Shown: positions 52,862-63,266 of the stretch, one piece after another
How positions within the stretch are numbered: position 1 is the stretch's first letter
How the letters are laid out: the number at the start of each line of letters is the position of its first letter
NCBI GenBank assembly: GCA_963665195.1
Contig: OY762070.1
Span: forward strand, 744,001-808,000
Direction: 5' to 3'
Length of the DNA: 64,000 bases
Origin: VXYL01 sp963665195
GTDB lineage: Bacteria; Pseudomonadota; Gammaproteobacteria; Pseudomonadales; Azotimanducaceae
The notes under the pieces: model-generated
Database searches by the model: none
The model's input: only the letters and a program-made list of their open reading frames with translations
Told to the model about the DNA's origin: nothing
Program-made: the position numbers and the translations under genes

Positions 52862-53640
52862 CCTTGGCCGCCACCGCCGTCGGCGTCCGCCTTGGCCCGA
52901 GCCTCGTGCTCTCCGACGTGTCGATCGCGCTGCAACCCGGCCAGGTGGCGGCGCTGATCGGACCGAACGGCGCCGGCAAGTCGACGCTGCTGCGCGTGAT
53001 GTGCGGCGACTTGGAACCCGAACACGGCGCCGTCACTGTCGGCGGTCGACCGATCGGGGCGTACAGCGCTCAGCAACTGGCGCAAACCCGCGCGGTCATG
53101 GGGCAAATGCCGACGGTCATGTTCGACTTCACCGTGGAGGAGGTCTTGCGCATGGGTTGGGTGCAGGACGCCATCCATCTGCACGCTGTCGCGGAGCGGG
53201 CATTCGCGGAGGTCGCTGGCGCCTGCGAGGTCGGCGCGCTGCTCGGCAGGACCTACCGCACGCTGTCGGGCGGCGAGCAGCGTCGCGTGCAGTTCGCGCG
53301 GGCGCTGTTGCAGATCTGGCGAGACGACGACGGGGCGGCGCCACCGCGCTACCTGATGCTGGACGAGCCCACCGCCAATCTGGATTTGGCCCACGAGCTG
53401 GCGGTGCTGCAGCTGGCGCGGGACGTCGCGGACGCCGGCGCCGGCGTGCTCGCGGTACTGCACGATCTGAACCTGGCCGCCCGATTCGCCGACGAACTGA
53501 CGCTGCTGCACAATGGCCGCGTCGTGTCGACGGGAACGCCCGACCGCGTGCTTGAGGCGGACGCCCTGGCGGCGGTCTACGGCACGCCCATCGTGGTCGA
53601 GCAGCACGAGGAGCTCGGCCGCCTCGTTGTCCATAGCTGA
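52858..53640 (+). CDS. hmuV: Hemin ABC transporter ATPase HmuV
   Basis: 260 residues. Walker A GPNGAGKST, signature LSGGEQRR, Walker B YLMLDEPT and the H-loop LHDLN are all present. The His-rich switch and Q-loop (GQMPTVMFDF) are normal. It drives heme import by HmuU. It is followed 13 bp later by the heme monooxygenase gene, completing the operon. Confidence 0.94.
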   Translation: MTLAATAVGVRLGPSLVLSDVSIALQPGQVAALIGPNGAGKSTLLRVMCGDLEPEHGAVTVGGRPIGAYSAQQLAQTRAVMGQMPTVMFDFTVEEVLRMGWVQDAIHLHAVAERAFAEVAGACEVGALLGRTYRTLSGGEQRRVQFARALLQIWRDDDGAAPPRYLMLDEPTANLDLAHELAVLQLARDVADAGAGVLAVLHDLNLAARFADELTLLHNGRVVSTGTPDRVLEADALAAVYGTPIVVEQHEELGRLVVHS

Positions 53641-53653
53641 AGGAGTACGTCAC

Positions 53654-53956
53654 ATGTTCATCGCCATGAATCGATTCAAGATCGCGCCGGGGTTCGGCGA
53701 CGGCTTCGAGCAGGTCTGGCGCGAACGGGAGTCCTACCTCGACGAGGTACCGGGGTTCCGGTCGTTCCACCTGCTTCGAGGCGCCGAGACCGAAGACCAC
53801 ATCCTGTACGCATCCCACACCGTGTGGGAGTCGCGCACGGCATTCGAGGCGTGGACGCGATCGGACAGCTTCCGCAAGGCGCACGCCCAAACGAGCGCGC
53901 CGAAGGGCACCTATCTGGCCCACCCGCAACTGGAACTGTTCGACGCGGTACTTTAG
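53654..53956 (+). CDS. IsdG/HmoB-like heme-degrading monooxygenase
   Basis: 100 residues of the ABM ferredoxin-like dimer fold. The three residues of IsdG-type heme oxygenases are at the matching positions: Asn6 (MFIAMNRF), Trp67 (FEAWTRS) and His77 (KAHAQ), compared with Asn7, Trp67 and His77 in IsdG. The GFRSFHLLRG and VWESRTAFEAW strands are typical. Last gene of the heme operon, with AAGGAG before the ATG. It likely opens the heme ring in the cytoplasm to free iron. Confidence 0.9.
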   Translation: MFIAMNRFKIAPGFGDGFEQVWRERESYLDEVPGFRSFHLLRGAETEDHILYASHTVWESRTAFEAWTRSDSFRKAHAQTSAPKGTYLAHPQLELFDAVL

Positions 53957-53967
53957 CCGCCCGAGCG

Positions 53968-54110
53968 ATGGCGCCAACCTGCGGCGGTTTCCTGAACATG
54001 GGCGCCAACCTGGGCGGTTCGACGGAAGCGGTGTTCGAGCACACGCTGGAGCAGGCCCGGCTCGCCGAGACGCTCGGCGACCACGATCTGTGGGTGACGC
54101 CGCTCAGCCG
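53968..54110 (+). pseudogene. Fragment of luciferase-like (LLM) flavin monooxygenase
   Basis: From the ATG at 53968: GGFLNMGANLGGSTEAVFEH, TLEQARLAETLGDHDLWVT. This matches the N-terminus of LLM-class flavin-dependent oxidoreductases; the next residues (normally EHHF) are lost and the frame becomes Pro/Ala/Arg-rich. The remaining ~275 bp to isocitrate lyase show nothing I can assign. The original gene was probably deleted. Confidence 0.6.
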
Positions 54111-54384
54111 GCCCGCGCCCGCCGCCGCTGCTGGCGACGCGAAGCGGGGATTGCGTTCGATACGGGCCCACTCCGCGTTCCGTCCGTTGGTGATCCGCTG
54201 CGTTCGCTGCCAGACCCTGAGCGGGGACGATTGGGCGCTGCTGCGCGCCGTGCGGGCCGTGCATGAGTCCGACGCGGCGCCGGTCTGCACATCAGGGATC
54301 CGTCGCACGCCTCTGCCGATATTGTGGTTGCGTTCTGTTTCGCAGCCACTAAGATGCCGCGCCTTTTGCCGCCGGGAGAAAGCC

Positions 54385-55692
<1,308 letters not shown>

Positions 55693-55838
55693 TCGCGACG
55701 GACGGCTGGGCGCTTCCCCGGCCCCTGCGCCCTACGCGCAGTGGCCCGCAGTGGCGGGGGCTAACGCACCTGCAAGGCGCACCAACGCCGGTGCGGGCTC
55801 ATGTACCGCACCCGCTACCCAGAAAGCTGCCTGCATCC

Positions 55839-56330
55839 TCAATCCTTCCGGCGCTTGAAGATGCCGATCAGCGCGGCCGCGACCAAGCTGGTGATCACCG
55901 TACCGAGCGCACCGGAGAACGCGCTGCCCACGGCCGTCGCCTGCTCGTAGGCCACCATCTGCATCTCCACCTGCTCCGCCGGCAAGCCGATCCCTGCCAG
56001 CGCCGCGCGCTGGGCGGTGGCGAATTCGGCGTGGTAGTCCGGGAACACGAGGGCGGTCATCACCCAGGAACTCGCGAACACGATCACCGCTCCGACCACG
56101 CCCAGGACGAGGCCGTTCTTCACCTGGCCCAACCATGACGCGGCGGTCGCCGTCGCAGTTAGCGCCAGGAATACGACCAGGACGTTGATGATCGTCGCGA
56201 GGCCGACGAAGATCATCGGCAGCGCGGGGTTCATGTGCATGTCGAGCGCCGCCAGCAGGAAACCCAGAGCACCGACCACCGCACCCAGCGCGGCGCCGTA
56301 TTTCACCGCCACGTTCATCGAATCATCCAT
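55839..56330 (-). CDS. DUF4199-like small membrane protein
   Basis: 163 residues with four hydrophobic segments (GAALGAVVGALGFLLAAL; MIFVGLATIINVLVVFLAL; LVLGVVGAVIVFASSWVMT; VITSLVAAALIGIFKRRK). The central FASSWVMTALVFPDYHAEF matches the DUF4199 pattern. No enzymatic role is known. It overlaps the stop of the upstream SDR gene by eight bases and is probably transcribed with it. Confidence 0.75.
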   Translation of the reverse strand: MDDSMNVAVKYGAALGAVVGALGFLLAALDMHMNPALPMIFVGLATIINVLVVFLALTATATAASWLGQVKNGLVLGVVGAVIVFASSWVMTALVFPDYHAEFATAQRAALAGIGLPAEQVEMQMVAYEQATAVGSAFSGALGTVITSLVAAALIGIFKRRKD

Positions 56331-57279
56331 CGTCGGTTCTCCTTGCCGGCAGCGGCACGCGCGGGTCGAAGACTTTGCCGATCAGCGCGCTGCGCGGCCG
56401 ATACGGCAAGCCGCCGGTGAGGATGGCATTCATCCGCGTCTCGGCTTCGGAGTAGACGTAGCCCGGGTCGTCCTCGGCCTCCGCCATGATGTAGAAGACG
56501 CCGCTCGTGATCGCATCGAAGACCATGTCCGCGCACCGCGACGGCGGCATTCCGAACGCCTTGAAGCGTTCCGCCACCGGATTGGCGGCGCTGATCCGGC
56601 GCGGGCCGCCGAAGCGCTCAGGACGGTTGCGCTCCGAGGTGACGATATTGGTGGCGACCACGTTCGGGCACAGCACATGCACGGAGAGCCGACCGCCGAG
56701 CTCCTGGTAGAGCGCTTCCATGAGCGCGACGCAGGCGTGCTTGGAGACGCCGTAGACGCCCTGCGCGGCGCACAGGCCATCCTGGGAGGACGTGGCCATC
56801 ACCGCGCCCGCGGCATCGCCCGCCGCCATCTTCGGCACGAAGGCGCGCACGCAGTTGGCGACGCCCTTGACGTTGACGCCAAGCACGAAGTCCCAGTCGA
56901 TATCCGTGGCGCGCAGCACCGGCCCGCCGCCGCCGACGCCCGCATTGCAGCAGAGCAGCGTGACGGGACGGTCCGGGAAGCGCTCGGCGACCGCGGCCTC
57001 CAGCGCATTGACTTCGGCCTCCGAAGACACATCGACGCGATGGCCGAAGACCTCGACGCCGGCATCCTTCGCCGTGTGGGCGAGACGCGCCTCGGCGGCG
57101 GCGATGGCGGATTCTTCGATGTCCGCCAGCACCGGATGCAGGCCGCAGCGAGCCGCCTTCTCGGCCAAGGCGTAGCCGATGCCGCTCGCGCCGCCGGTGA
57201 CCACGGCCACCCCGCCGGCCAGCGCGGCGATGTCCGGGTAGGTGTTTCGCTGCGCCGAAGCGCTTCCTGCCGCAGCCAT
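56323..57279 (-). CDS. Short-chain dehydrogenase/reductase
   Basis: 318 residues, longer than the usual 250. The Rossmann motif VTGGASGIG, NAGVGGGG, and the catalytic YGVSK are intact. The extra C-terminal ~60 residues (YSEAETRMNAILTGG, RPRSALIGKVFDPRVPLPA) are unlike classical SDRs and may cap the active site. Start at 57279 gives a compact N-terminus. It is divergent from the PhyH gene by ~106 bp and followed by the DUF4199 gene. Confidence 0.88.
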   Translation of the reverse strand: MAAAGSASAQRNTYPDIAALAGGVAVVTGGASGIGYALAEKAARCGLHPVLADIEESAIAAAEARLAHTAKDAGVEVFGHRVDVSSEAEVNALEAAVAERFPDRPVTLLCCNAGVGGGGPVLRATDIDWDFVLGVNVKGVANCVRAFVPKMAAGDAAGAVMATSSQDGLCAAQGVYGVSKHACVALMEALYQELGGRLSVHVLCPNVVATNIVTSERNRPERFGGPRRISAANPVAERFKAFGMPPSRCADMVFDAITSGVFYIMAEAEDDPGYVYSEAETRMNAILTGGLPYRPRSALIGKVFDPRVPLPARRTDDG

Positions 57280-57385
57280 GTGGCTTCCTTGGTCTCCCTC
57301 GAATGTGCGGCCAAGCATACGTGTTCTGCGCCTTGCGTTGCTGCCCGCATAATCGGCACCCCAACACGACTTCGGTTGACGCGCC

Positions 57386-58540
57386 ATGGATCAGGTGACG
57401 AACGCCTTCGGAACGCATCGGCTGCACAGCTTCGACTATGCGGCCGCGGTCGCCGCCGGCGCGGACGCCGTCGCGCAATGCCATGCCAATGCGCTCGACG
57501 CGGTGGACAAGCACGGCTTCGCCGTCATCGAGAATGCGCTGCCGCCGACGGATTGCGAGGCGCTGCTCGGCGAGATGCGCCCGTACATCAACGCCACGCC
57601 GCACGGCCTGCACGGCCTCGGCGGCACGCGCCGAACGGGCGCCCTGGTCGCCAGAGCCCCGGCAAGCCATCAGTTCATCGCCCATCCCGCCATCCTGTGG
57701 CTGGCGAACGCGATCCTCGGCGAACAGCAGCTCTCGGGCGATGCGGTGCGCATCGGCGACCGCGTCGGCAAGGGCGAGAAGGGGTTCCGCTACCCTTGGC
57801 AGCTCCACCTCACGCAGATCATCGACGTGGGCCCGGGCGGCGGTACCGAAGCGCTGCCGCATGGACTGAAGATGCACCGCGCCAACGGCATGTGGCTGTA
57901 CGACTTCCAGCACGCCGGCATCGACCCGCAGGTGGAAGTGATGTGGGCGCTCACCGACTTCACGGCCGAAAACGGCGCCACGCACATCGTCCTCGGCAGC
58001 CACCGGGAGGAACCCCGCGGCGGTACCAGGAGCTACTCCCAGCCCACCGTGCAAGCCGAGATGCCGCAAGGCAGCGCCCTAGTCTGGACCGGTTGGTCCG
58101 TGCATGGCGCCGGCGCGAACCGAACGACGGGGCGCCGGGTGGGCATGAACATCAACTATGCGCTGGCCTTCCTCGCCCAAGAGGAGAATCAGCTGCTCGC
58201 CTGCCCGCCGCATCTGGCGCGCAAGCTGCCGGTCGAGATGCAGCGCCTCATCGGCTACCGGCAGCCGGCCGGAGCCCTGAACTATGTCGCCGAATGCCAA
58301 GCGCCGGCGGACTCCGTGCTCCGAGAGGACTTCGACGTGCTGGTGCCCGGGGCGCACGGCCACGAGATGGATGCCGCGCTCGACGGGCCGACGTTCGCAC
58401 CCGCGGCGCAGGACGCCTTCGACGCCAAGCTCGCCGACCTTGAAGCCCGCAGGACGGCGGCCATCGCCGCAGACGACCTGCAATCCGCCCTGCACTTCCA
58501 GAACGCCATCAGCATCCTGCGCCGCTCCCCGCGGCTGTAG
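57386..58540 (+). CDS. Phytanoyl-CoA dioxygenase-like oxygenase, long form
   Basis: 384 residues. The family core is visible in VDKHGFAVIENALPPTDCEA, in ENGATHIVLGSHREEP and in GWSVHGAGANRTTGRRVGMN, which holds the distal iron His and the 2-oxoglutarate Arg. The proximal His-x-Asp is less obvious; QHAGIDPQ may supply it. The C-terminal ~75 residues (GAHGHEMDAALDGPTFAPAA) form an extra helical tail. The divergent SDR next door suggests a shared catabolic step. Confidence 0.85.
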   Translation: MDQVTNAFGTHRLHSFDYAAAVAAGADAVAQCHANALDAVDKHGFAVIENALPPTDCEALLGEMRPYINATPHGLHGLGGTRRTGALVARAPASHQFIAHPAILWLANAILGEQQLSGDAVRIGDRVGKGEKGFRYPWQLHLTQIIDVGPGGGTEALPHGLKMHRANGMWLYDFQHAGIDPQVEVMWALTDFTAENGATHIVLGSHREEPRGGTRSYSQPTVQAEMPQGSALVWTGWSVHGAGANRTTGRRVGMNINYALAFLAQEENQLLACPPHLARKLPVEMQRLIGYRQPAGALNYVAECQAPADSVLREDFDVLVPGAHGHEMDAALDGPTFAPAAQDAFDAKLADLEARRTAAIAADDLQSALHFQNAISILRRSPRL

Positions 58541-58697
58541 CGCGCCGTACCGGGCATGGCGCAGATCTCCGGCAACGCATAGGTACATGACCCGGCACGG
58601 GCGGGGGCAAGCTGCGGCCCGTGCCTGCGGCGCCGCGGCGCTTGAAGGGGCTGCGGCAAATGCGGATCATGCGGCTTTCCGCAGCGTTGGACGAAGC

Positions 58698-59447
58698 ATG
58701 GCCGCGAACACGAGCACCGAGAGCAGGCACAAGGACGACATCTACGGCGATGTCGACAATCCCCAGGCCGTGAAGGCGAAGCCAGCCACGCCCGCCGCCA
58801 CCGTGGTGCTGCTGCGCGATGGCGAGGACGGCCCCGAAGTGCTGATGCTGCGCAAGAACGCGAAGATCGACTTCGGCGGCATGTGGGTCTTTCCGGGCGG
58901 TCGGATCGACGCCGAGGACCGGGCCGAGAACGGCGATGCCGAGATGACGGCGCGCAATGCGGCGGCGCGGGAGGCGGAGGAAGAAGCCGGCATCGTCGTG
59001 GATCCGGCGGACTTCGTCTGGTTCGCCCACTGGACCCCGCCGCCGAGCACGCCCGTGCGCTTCGCCACCTGGTTCTTCGCCGCCCGAGCCGGCGACCAAG
59101 CCATCACCATCGACGACGGCGAGATCAAGGATCACCAGTGGATCACCCCCGCGAACGCGCTCGCCAAGCACAGCGCCGGTGAGATCGACCTGGTGCCGCC
59201 CACCTGGGTGACGCTGTACCACCTCTCCCGCTACCGTCCGGTACAGGCGCTGCTCAGCCGCTTGGGTTCCAGGGCCGCGCGGTTCTACGAGACGCGAGCG
59301 GTCAAGCGCGGCGACGGCGTGCGCGTGGCGCTGTGGGCGGGCGATGCGGGCTACGAGGATTGGGATGCGGACCGGGCCGGCGCCCGGCACCGGCTGGTGA
59401 TGCCGACGGACGGGTTCACGTTCGAGAACGACGCGGTCGAGTACTGA
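58698..59447 (+). CDS. NUDIX hydrolase
   Basis: 249 residues. A NUDIX box is present as GGRIDAEDRAENGDAEMTAR followed by AAREAEEEAGI (REUXEEXGU core), with an insertion of about ten residues compared with the canonical spacing. The N-terminal TPAATVVLLRDGEDGPEVLM and FGGMWVFPGGR belong to the fold. This longer NUDIX branch is often a CoA or nucleotide pyrophosphatase; the substrate is not determined. It converges with the CoA-transferase gene. Confidence 0.87.
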   Translation: MAANTSTESRHKDDIYGDVDNPQAVKAKPATPAATVVLLRDGEDGPEVLMLRKNAKIDFGGMWVFPGGRIDAEDRAENGDAEMTARNAAAREAEEEAGIVVDPADFVWFAHWTPPPSTPVRFATWFFAARAGDQAITIDDGEIKDHQWITPANALAKHSAGEIDLVPPTWVTLYHLSRYRPVQALLSRLGSRAARFYETRAVKRGDGVRVALWAGDAGYEDWDADRAGARHRLVMPTDGFTFENDAVEY

Positions 59448-59477
59448 CGGGTAGCCGGCGCGGTTCGGACTCCGCGA

Positions 59478-61895
59478 CTACCGCGCAGCCATCGGCACCG
59501 TGCCGACCACATCGTCGATGACGAGTTCGGCGATGTCGTCGTCGGTGAGGCCGGCATAGTCCCGCAGCACCTCGCTGGTGTGCTCGCCGAGCAGGGGCGC
59601 GCGCTGGTTGGGCGCCGGCTGGGCGCGGCGGAACCGGTAGGGCTGGGCGGGATAATGCTTCGGCCCGAGGCCCGGGCGGTCTTGCACCAAGAGGCCCTCG
59701 CGCGGAGCGAGCTGGGGGTCGGCGAGCAAGTCGGGGCCGTTCATCACCGCGCCTGCCGGAATCTCCGCCGCCTGCAGCGCCTGCATCAGCGCAAGGTGGT
59801 CTTGCGGTCGCGTCCATGCCGCGATGGCGTCGGCAGCACCATCGCCGCCAGCGGCGACGGCCGCGTCGCCCACGAGCTCCGCGAGCGCGGCGCAGTGTTC
59901 GGCCGTCTTGCAGGTGATCGCGATCCAGCGCCCTGCTCGGCACGGGAACACGCCTTGCAGGGGATAGCAGTGGTGGCCGTTGCCGATGCGCCCCGGATCG
60001 ACGCCCGCCAGCGACCACGCCGTCATCGCGTCCCCCACGTAGAGGCTGCATGCCTCCACCTGGCCGAAGTCGATGTGCTGGCCTTCGCCGGTGCGGTCCC
60101 GGTGCTGCAGCGCGGCGAACAGGGCGTTGGCGCCCATCACGCCAGCGAACAGGTCGCCGCCGGTGGTGCCGGTGAACAGCGGATCGCCATCCGGGTAGCC
60201 GGTGAGATGCGTGAAACCCGCCATCTGCTCGGTGGACATGCCGAACGCCACGTAGTCGCGCCATGGGCTGTCCGCGCCGAAGCCGGACAGCGAGATCATC
60301 ACCAGGCGCGGGTTGATCGCGCTCAGCACGTCCCACGACAGGCCGAACTTGGCCATCACCCGGGGCGTGTAGTTCTCGATCAGGATGTCCGCCTCTCGGA
60401 CCAGCTTCTTGACGATGGCGACGCCGCGCGGATCGGTGAGGTTGAGGGTGATGTCGCGCTTGTTGCGGTTCACCCAGTTGAAGTACGGCGAGCTCTCCCA
60501 GCCCGGCAGTTCGGCATTGGCGTTGGACGAGGCGCTGCCGCGCCAGCCGTCGATGCGCTGCACGGACTCCACCTTGATCACGTCGGCGCCGGCGTCGGCC
60601 GCGATCTGGGCGCAGACGGGGCCGGCGAAGAACATCGACAGATCGAGGATGCGCACGCCTTCGAGCGGCAGCGGATTGGTCTCGGCAGCATCGTCGTCGG
60701 ACGCATCGGGCGCATCGGGCAGATCCGCCAGCACGGCCTCGGTGTGTTCGCCGAGCAGCGGCGGCCGGAACAGCCGCGGCGCCGTGCCCGTGGCTTGGAA
60801 CGGGACTCCTGGCACTTCCACGCTGCCCGCAACCGGATGGTCGAGGGGAACGATGAAGCCGCGATGCCGATGCGGCGGCAGCGCGAACATGCCCGCCATG
60901 TCCGGCACCAGGCCGAATGGCACGCGCTCCCGCTCTGCGGCGTGGAACAGTTCCTCCGCAGTGCGGCCGGCCAGCGCTTCCTCGAACGCGACGCGGATCT
61001 CCTCCAAGCGCTCGTCCGGATTCACCCAGGAGACGGACCGATAGCGCGGGTTCTCCGCGATGTCCTTGCGACCGAGGAAGTCGCACAGCATGTGCCACTG
61101 CGGCCGCGTCAGCGCGTTGAGGCCGATGTAGCCATCGGCGGTGGGCAGCATGTAGCAGGCCCCCGCCCCCGAGCCGACGCTGGAGTAGCGCTCTGGCGAG
61201 AGCCCGCGGTATTCGTACAGCAGCGTCGGCATCTGCGCGCCGGCGAGCACGGCCTGCTGGACGCTCGCGTCGACGTGCTCGCCCTGCCCGTGGCGGCTGC
61301 GGCCGATGACGGCGAGTTGCGTCGCCGCCGCGGCGAACGCGCCCGCGAGGGTTTCCGAGACATTGCCGCCAACCTGCAGCGGCTCGCGCTCCGGCACGCC
61401 GCAGAGATGGCACCAGCCGCCGACCGCGCACGAAACCAGATGCGACGATTGATAGTGCGAGAGCGGGCCGAAGGAGCCGAAACCGGACACGGTGGTAAGG
61501 ATGACGCGCGGATTGCATCGGCGCAACGCATCGAAGCCGATGCCAGCGGCGTCCAGCGCTTCGGCCGTCTGCCCGGCCACGACCACGTCGAAGCGCCGCA
61601 CCAGCCGCCACAGCTGCTCACGGCCCGCCTCGGTGCCGAGGTCCAGCGCCACGCTGCGCTTGCTGGTGTTCAGATAGAAGAAGGCGGCGCTGGTCTCTCG
61701 TCGCGTCGCTTCGTCTACCGCCCAGCTCGGAAACGGGCCGAGCTCCCGCGCCGAGTCGCCCGTGCTGGGGCGTTCCACCTTGACGACATCGGCGCCGAGA
61801 TCGCCCAGAAGCTTCGCGCAGAAGGGCCCCGCTACGCCCTCCGAAATGTCCAGCACCGCGACGCCCGCTAGAGGCGCCGCTGCCACGTCAGCCAT
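59478..61895 (-). CDS. Second double-domain class III CoA-transferase
   Basis: 805 residues, paralogue of the enzyme at 3617. The first half begins LAGVAVLDISEGVAGPFCAK and the second at about residue 400 with LEGVRILDLSMFFAGPVCAQ. Candidate catalytic Asp residues are in EHVDASVQ and QHIDFGQVE. Both halves therefore seem competent. The start at 61895 (MADVAAAPL) is preferred over 61943. The Rieske oxygenase gene lies upstream on the same strand, 84 bp away, so the two may be expressed together. Confidence 0.9.
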   Translation of the reverse strand: MADVAAAPLAGVAVLDISEGVAGPFCAKLLGDLGADVVKVERPSTGDSARELGPFPSWAVDEATRRETSAAFFYLNTSKRSVALDLGTEAGREQLWRLVRRFDVVVAGQTAEALDAAGIGFDALRRCNPRVILTTVSGFGSFGPLSHYQSSHLVSCAVGGWCHLCGVPEREPLQVGGNVSETLAGAFAAAATQLAVIGRSRHGQGEHVDASVQQAVLAGAQMPTLLYEYRGLSPERYSSVGSGAGACYMLPTADGYIGLNALTRPQWHMLCDFLGRKDIAENPRYRSVSWVNPDERLEEIRVAFEEALAGRTAEELFHAAERERVPFGLVPDMAGMFALPPHRHRGFIVPLDHPVAGSVEVPGVPFQATGTAPRLFRPPLLGEHTEAVLADLPDAPDASDDDAAETNPLPLEGVRILDLSMFFAGPVCAQIAADAGADVIKVESVQRIDGWRGSASSNANAELPGWESSPYFNWVNRNKRDITLNLTDPRGVAIVKKLVREADILIENYTPRVMAKFGLSWDVLSAINPRLVMISLSGFGADSPWRDYVAFGMSTEQMAGFTHLTGYPDGDPLFTGTTGGDLFAGVMGANALFAALQHRDRTGEGQHIDFGQVEACSLYVGDAMTAWSLAGVDPGRIGNGHHCYPLQGVFPCRAGRWIAITCKTAEHCAALAELVGDAAVAAGGDGAADAIAAWTRPQDHLALMQALQAAEIPAGAVMNGPDLLADPQLAPREGLLVQDRPGLGPKHYPAQPYRFRRAQPAPNQRAPLLGEHTSEVLRDYAGLTDDDIAELVIDDVVGTVPMAAR

Positions 61896-61979
61896 AGTCC
61901 CTATCCCGTCGGGCCTCGCGCCCCGGCCATGCGATGTTGGCAAGGCGCGCCGAGCGGGTCAACGGCCGCGCTTGGCTCG

Positions 61980-63170
61980 TCAGTTGATGACCGCTTGCAG
62001 CGGCGCCATTCCCAGCGCCGCCCGGTAGCCGTTGTGGTAGTGGTGCAGGGCCGGCTCGTTGCGGCCGAAGGTGACGTACTCCTGGGCGCCGGCGCGGGCA
62101 CCCACGTGGGCCGAGGCGGCGGCGACATAGTCCTCGTCGCGGATCACGTCCGCGAATCGTTCCCTGCGGGCCACGATGTCGGCGACCAGTTCCGCGTTGC
62201 GGCCGGTGAGCTTCGCGGGGTCCAGCTCCGGGTCGATGTAGAACGAGACCTGCGAGTGGCTGTTATGCGGGTCCGTGCCGGATGGATAGATGCGCACCAG
62301 CGTGGGCCCCGCGAAGCCGATGATGAGCTGCGTGTTCGGGAACAGGTAGTAGACGGGCAGCGTCGCGTTCAGGACGTGCCACTCCTCGCGCGGCGCGTCG
62401 CGGAGCGTGTCGATGTTCTTCAGGCACAGCATCATCCGGTGGTTGCGCTCGAAGGTGTCGTAGAGCTGCACGTTGCCGTAGAAGTCCTGCGCCAGGCTGT
62501 TCCGATGCAGCGTATTGAAGTGGTAGGTCTCGCCGAAGGTATCGACGGCGAGCTTCCAGTTCATCGCGTGCCGGTAGGTGGTGAGGCCGTGGTGGACGAA
62601 GCGTTCGAGATGCCAGCCTTCGAGTTCCGGGCCGAGGGCGCCCAAGCTGGCATCGAGCTGCATCTCGCCGTCGGGCTGCGGATGCACCCAGAGCAGGCCG
62701 TAGCGCTCTTCCGCCGGCAGTGCCCGGAGGCCGTGGCAGGAACGGTCCACCGGGCCGAACTTGCTCTCGCTCGGCACAGCGACCAGGTCGCCGGACAGGT
62801 TGTAGCCCCAGGCGTGGAACGGACAACTGAAGAGCTTCTTCTCTCCCCGTGCCTCATTCTCCACCACCGCGCCGCGGTGGCGGCAGACGTTCAGAAAGGA
62901 CCGGAACGTCCCGCTCTCGTCGCGGGTGCAGAGTACGGGTTTGCCGAAGTCATCGCAGGTGAAGAACGTACCCGCTTCGGGCAGGTCGGCCGCCAGGCCC
63001 ACCACTTGCGGATGATCGCCGAAGAACGCCTGCCACTCGCGCTCGGCGAGGTCCGGCGCGGTGTAGGAGGAAACCGGATTGCGCACTTGGCATCCGGCAT
63101 CGACCGTGGTGCCCTGATCGAGGTGCGCCATCAGCGCTTCGACGATGCGGATCTGTTCTTCGTGCTCCAT
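61980..63170 (-). CDS. Rieske-type ring-hydroxylating oxygenase alpha subunit
   Basis: 396 residues. The Rieske [2Fe-2S] ligands are Cys-x-His in VCRHRGA and Cys-x2-His in CPFHAWGYNL. The mononuclear iron site follows as DTFGETYHFNTLHRNS (Asp/His/His pattern). The family hydroxylates aromatic rings, quaternary amines or sterols; no separate beta subunit or ferredoxin gene is adjacent. GGGAGG supports the ATG at 63170. It is divergent from the last PhyH gene. Confidence 0.92.
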   Translation of the reverse strand: MEHEEQIRIVEALMAHLDQGTTVDAGCQVRNPVSSYTAPDLAEREWQAFFGDHPQVVGLAADLPEAGTFFTCDDFGKPVLCTRDESGTFRSFLNVCRHRGAVVENEARGEKKLFSCPFHAWGYNLSGDLVAVPSESKFGPVDRSCHGLRALPAEERYGLLWVHPQPDGEMQLDASLGALGPELEGWHLERFVHHGLTTYRHAMNWKLAVDTFGETYHFNTLHRNSLAQDFYGNVQLYDTFERNHRMMLCLKNIDTLRDAPREEWHVLNATLPVYYLFPNTQLIIGFAGPTLVRIYPSGTDPHNSHSQVSFYIDPELDPAKLTGRNAELVADIVARRERFADVIRDEDYVAAASAHVGARAGAQEYVTFGRNEPALHHYHNGYRAALGMAPLQAVIN

Positions 63171-63266
63171 GGTGCCTCCCTGCTTGGCGGACGGACGGCG
63201 CAACCTACCACAGACGATGCGGAGGCCGTGTATTGTCCGCATCCGGCAACCGGACAAGGGACGGCC

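Noticed and set aside
55693..55838. Possible terminator after isocitrate lyase
   Set aside because: GC-rich with partial self-complementarity but no clear hairpin followed by a T-run.
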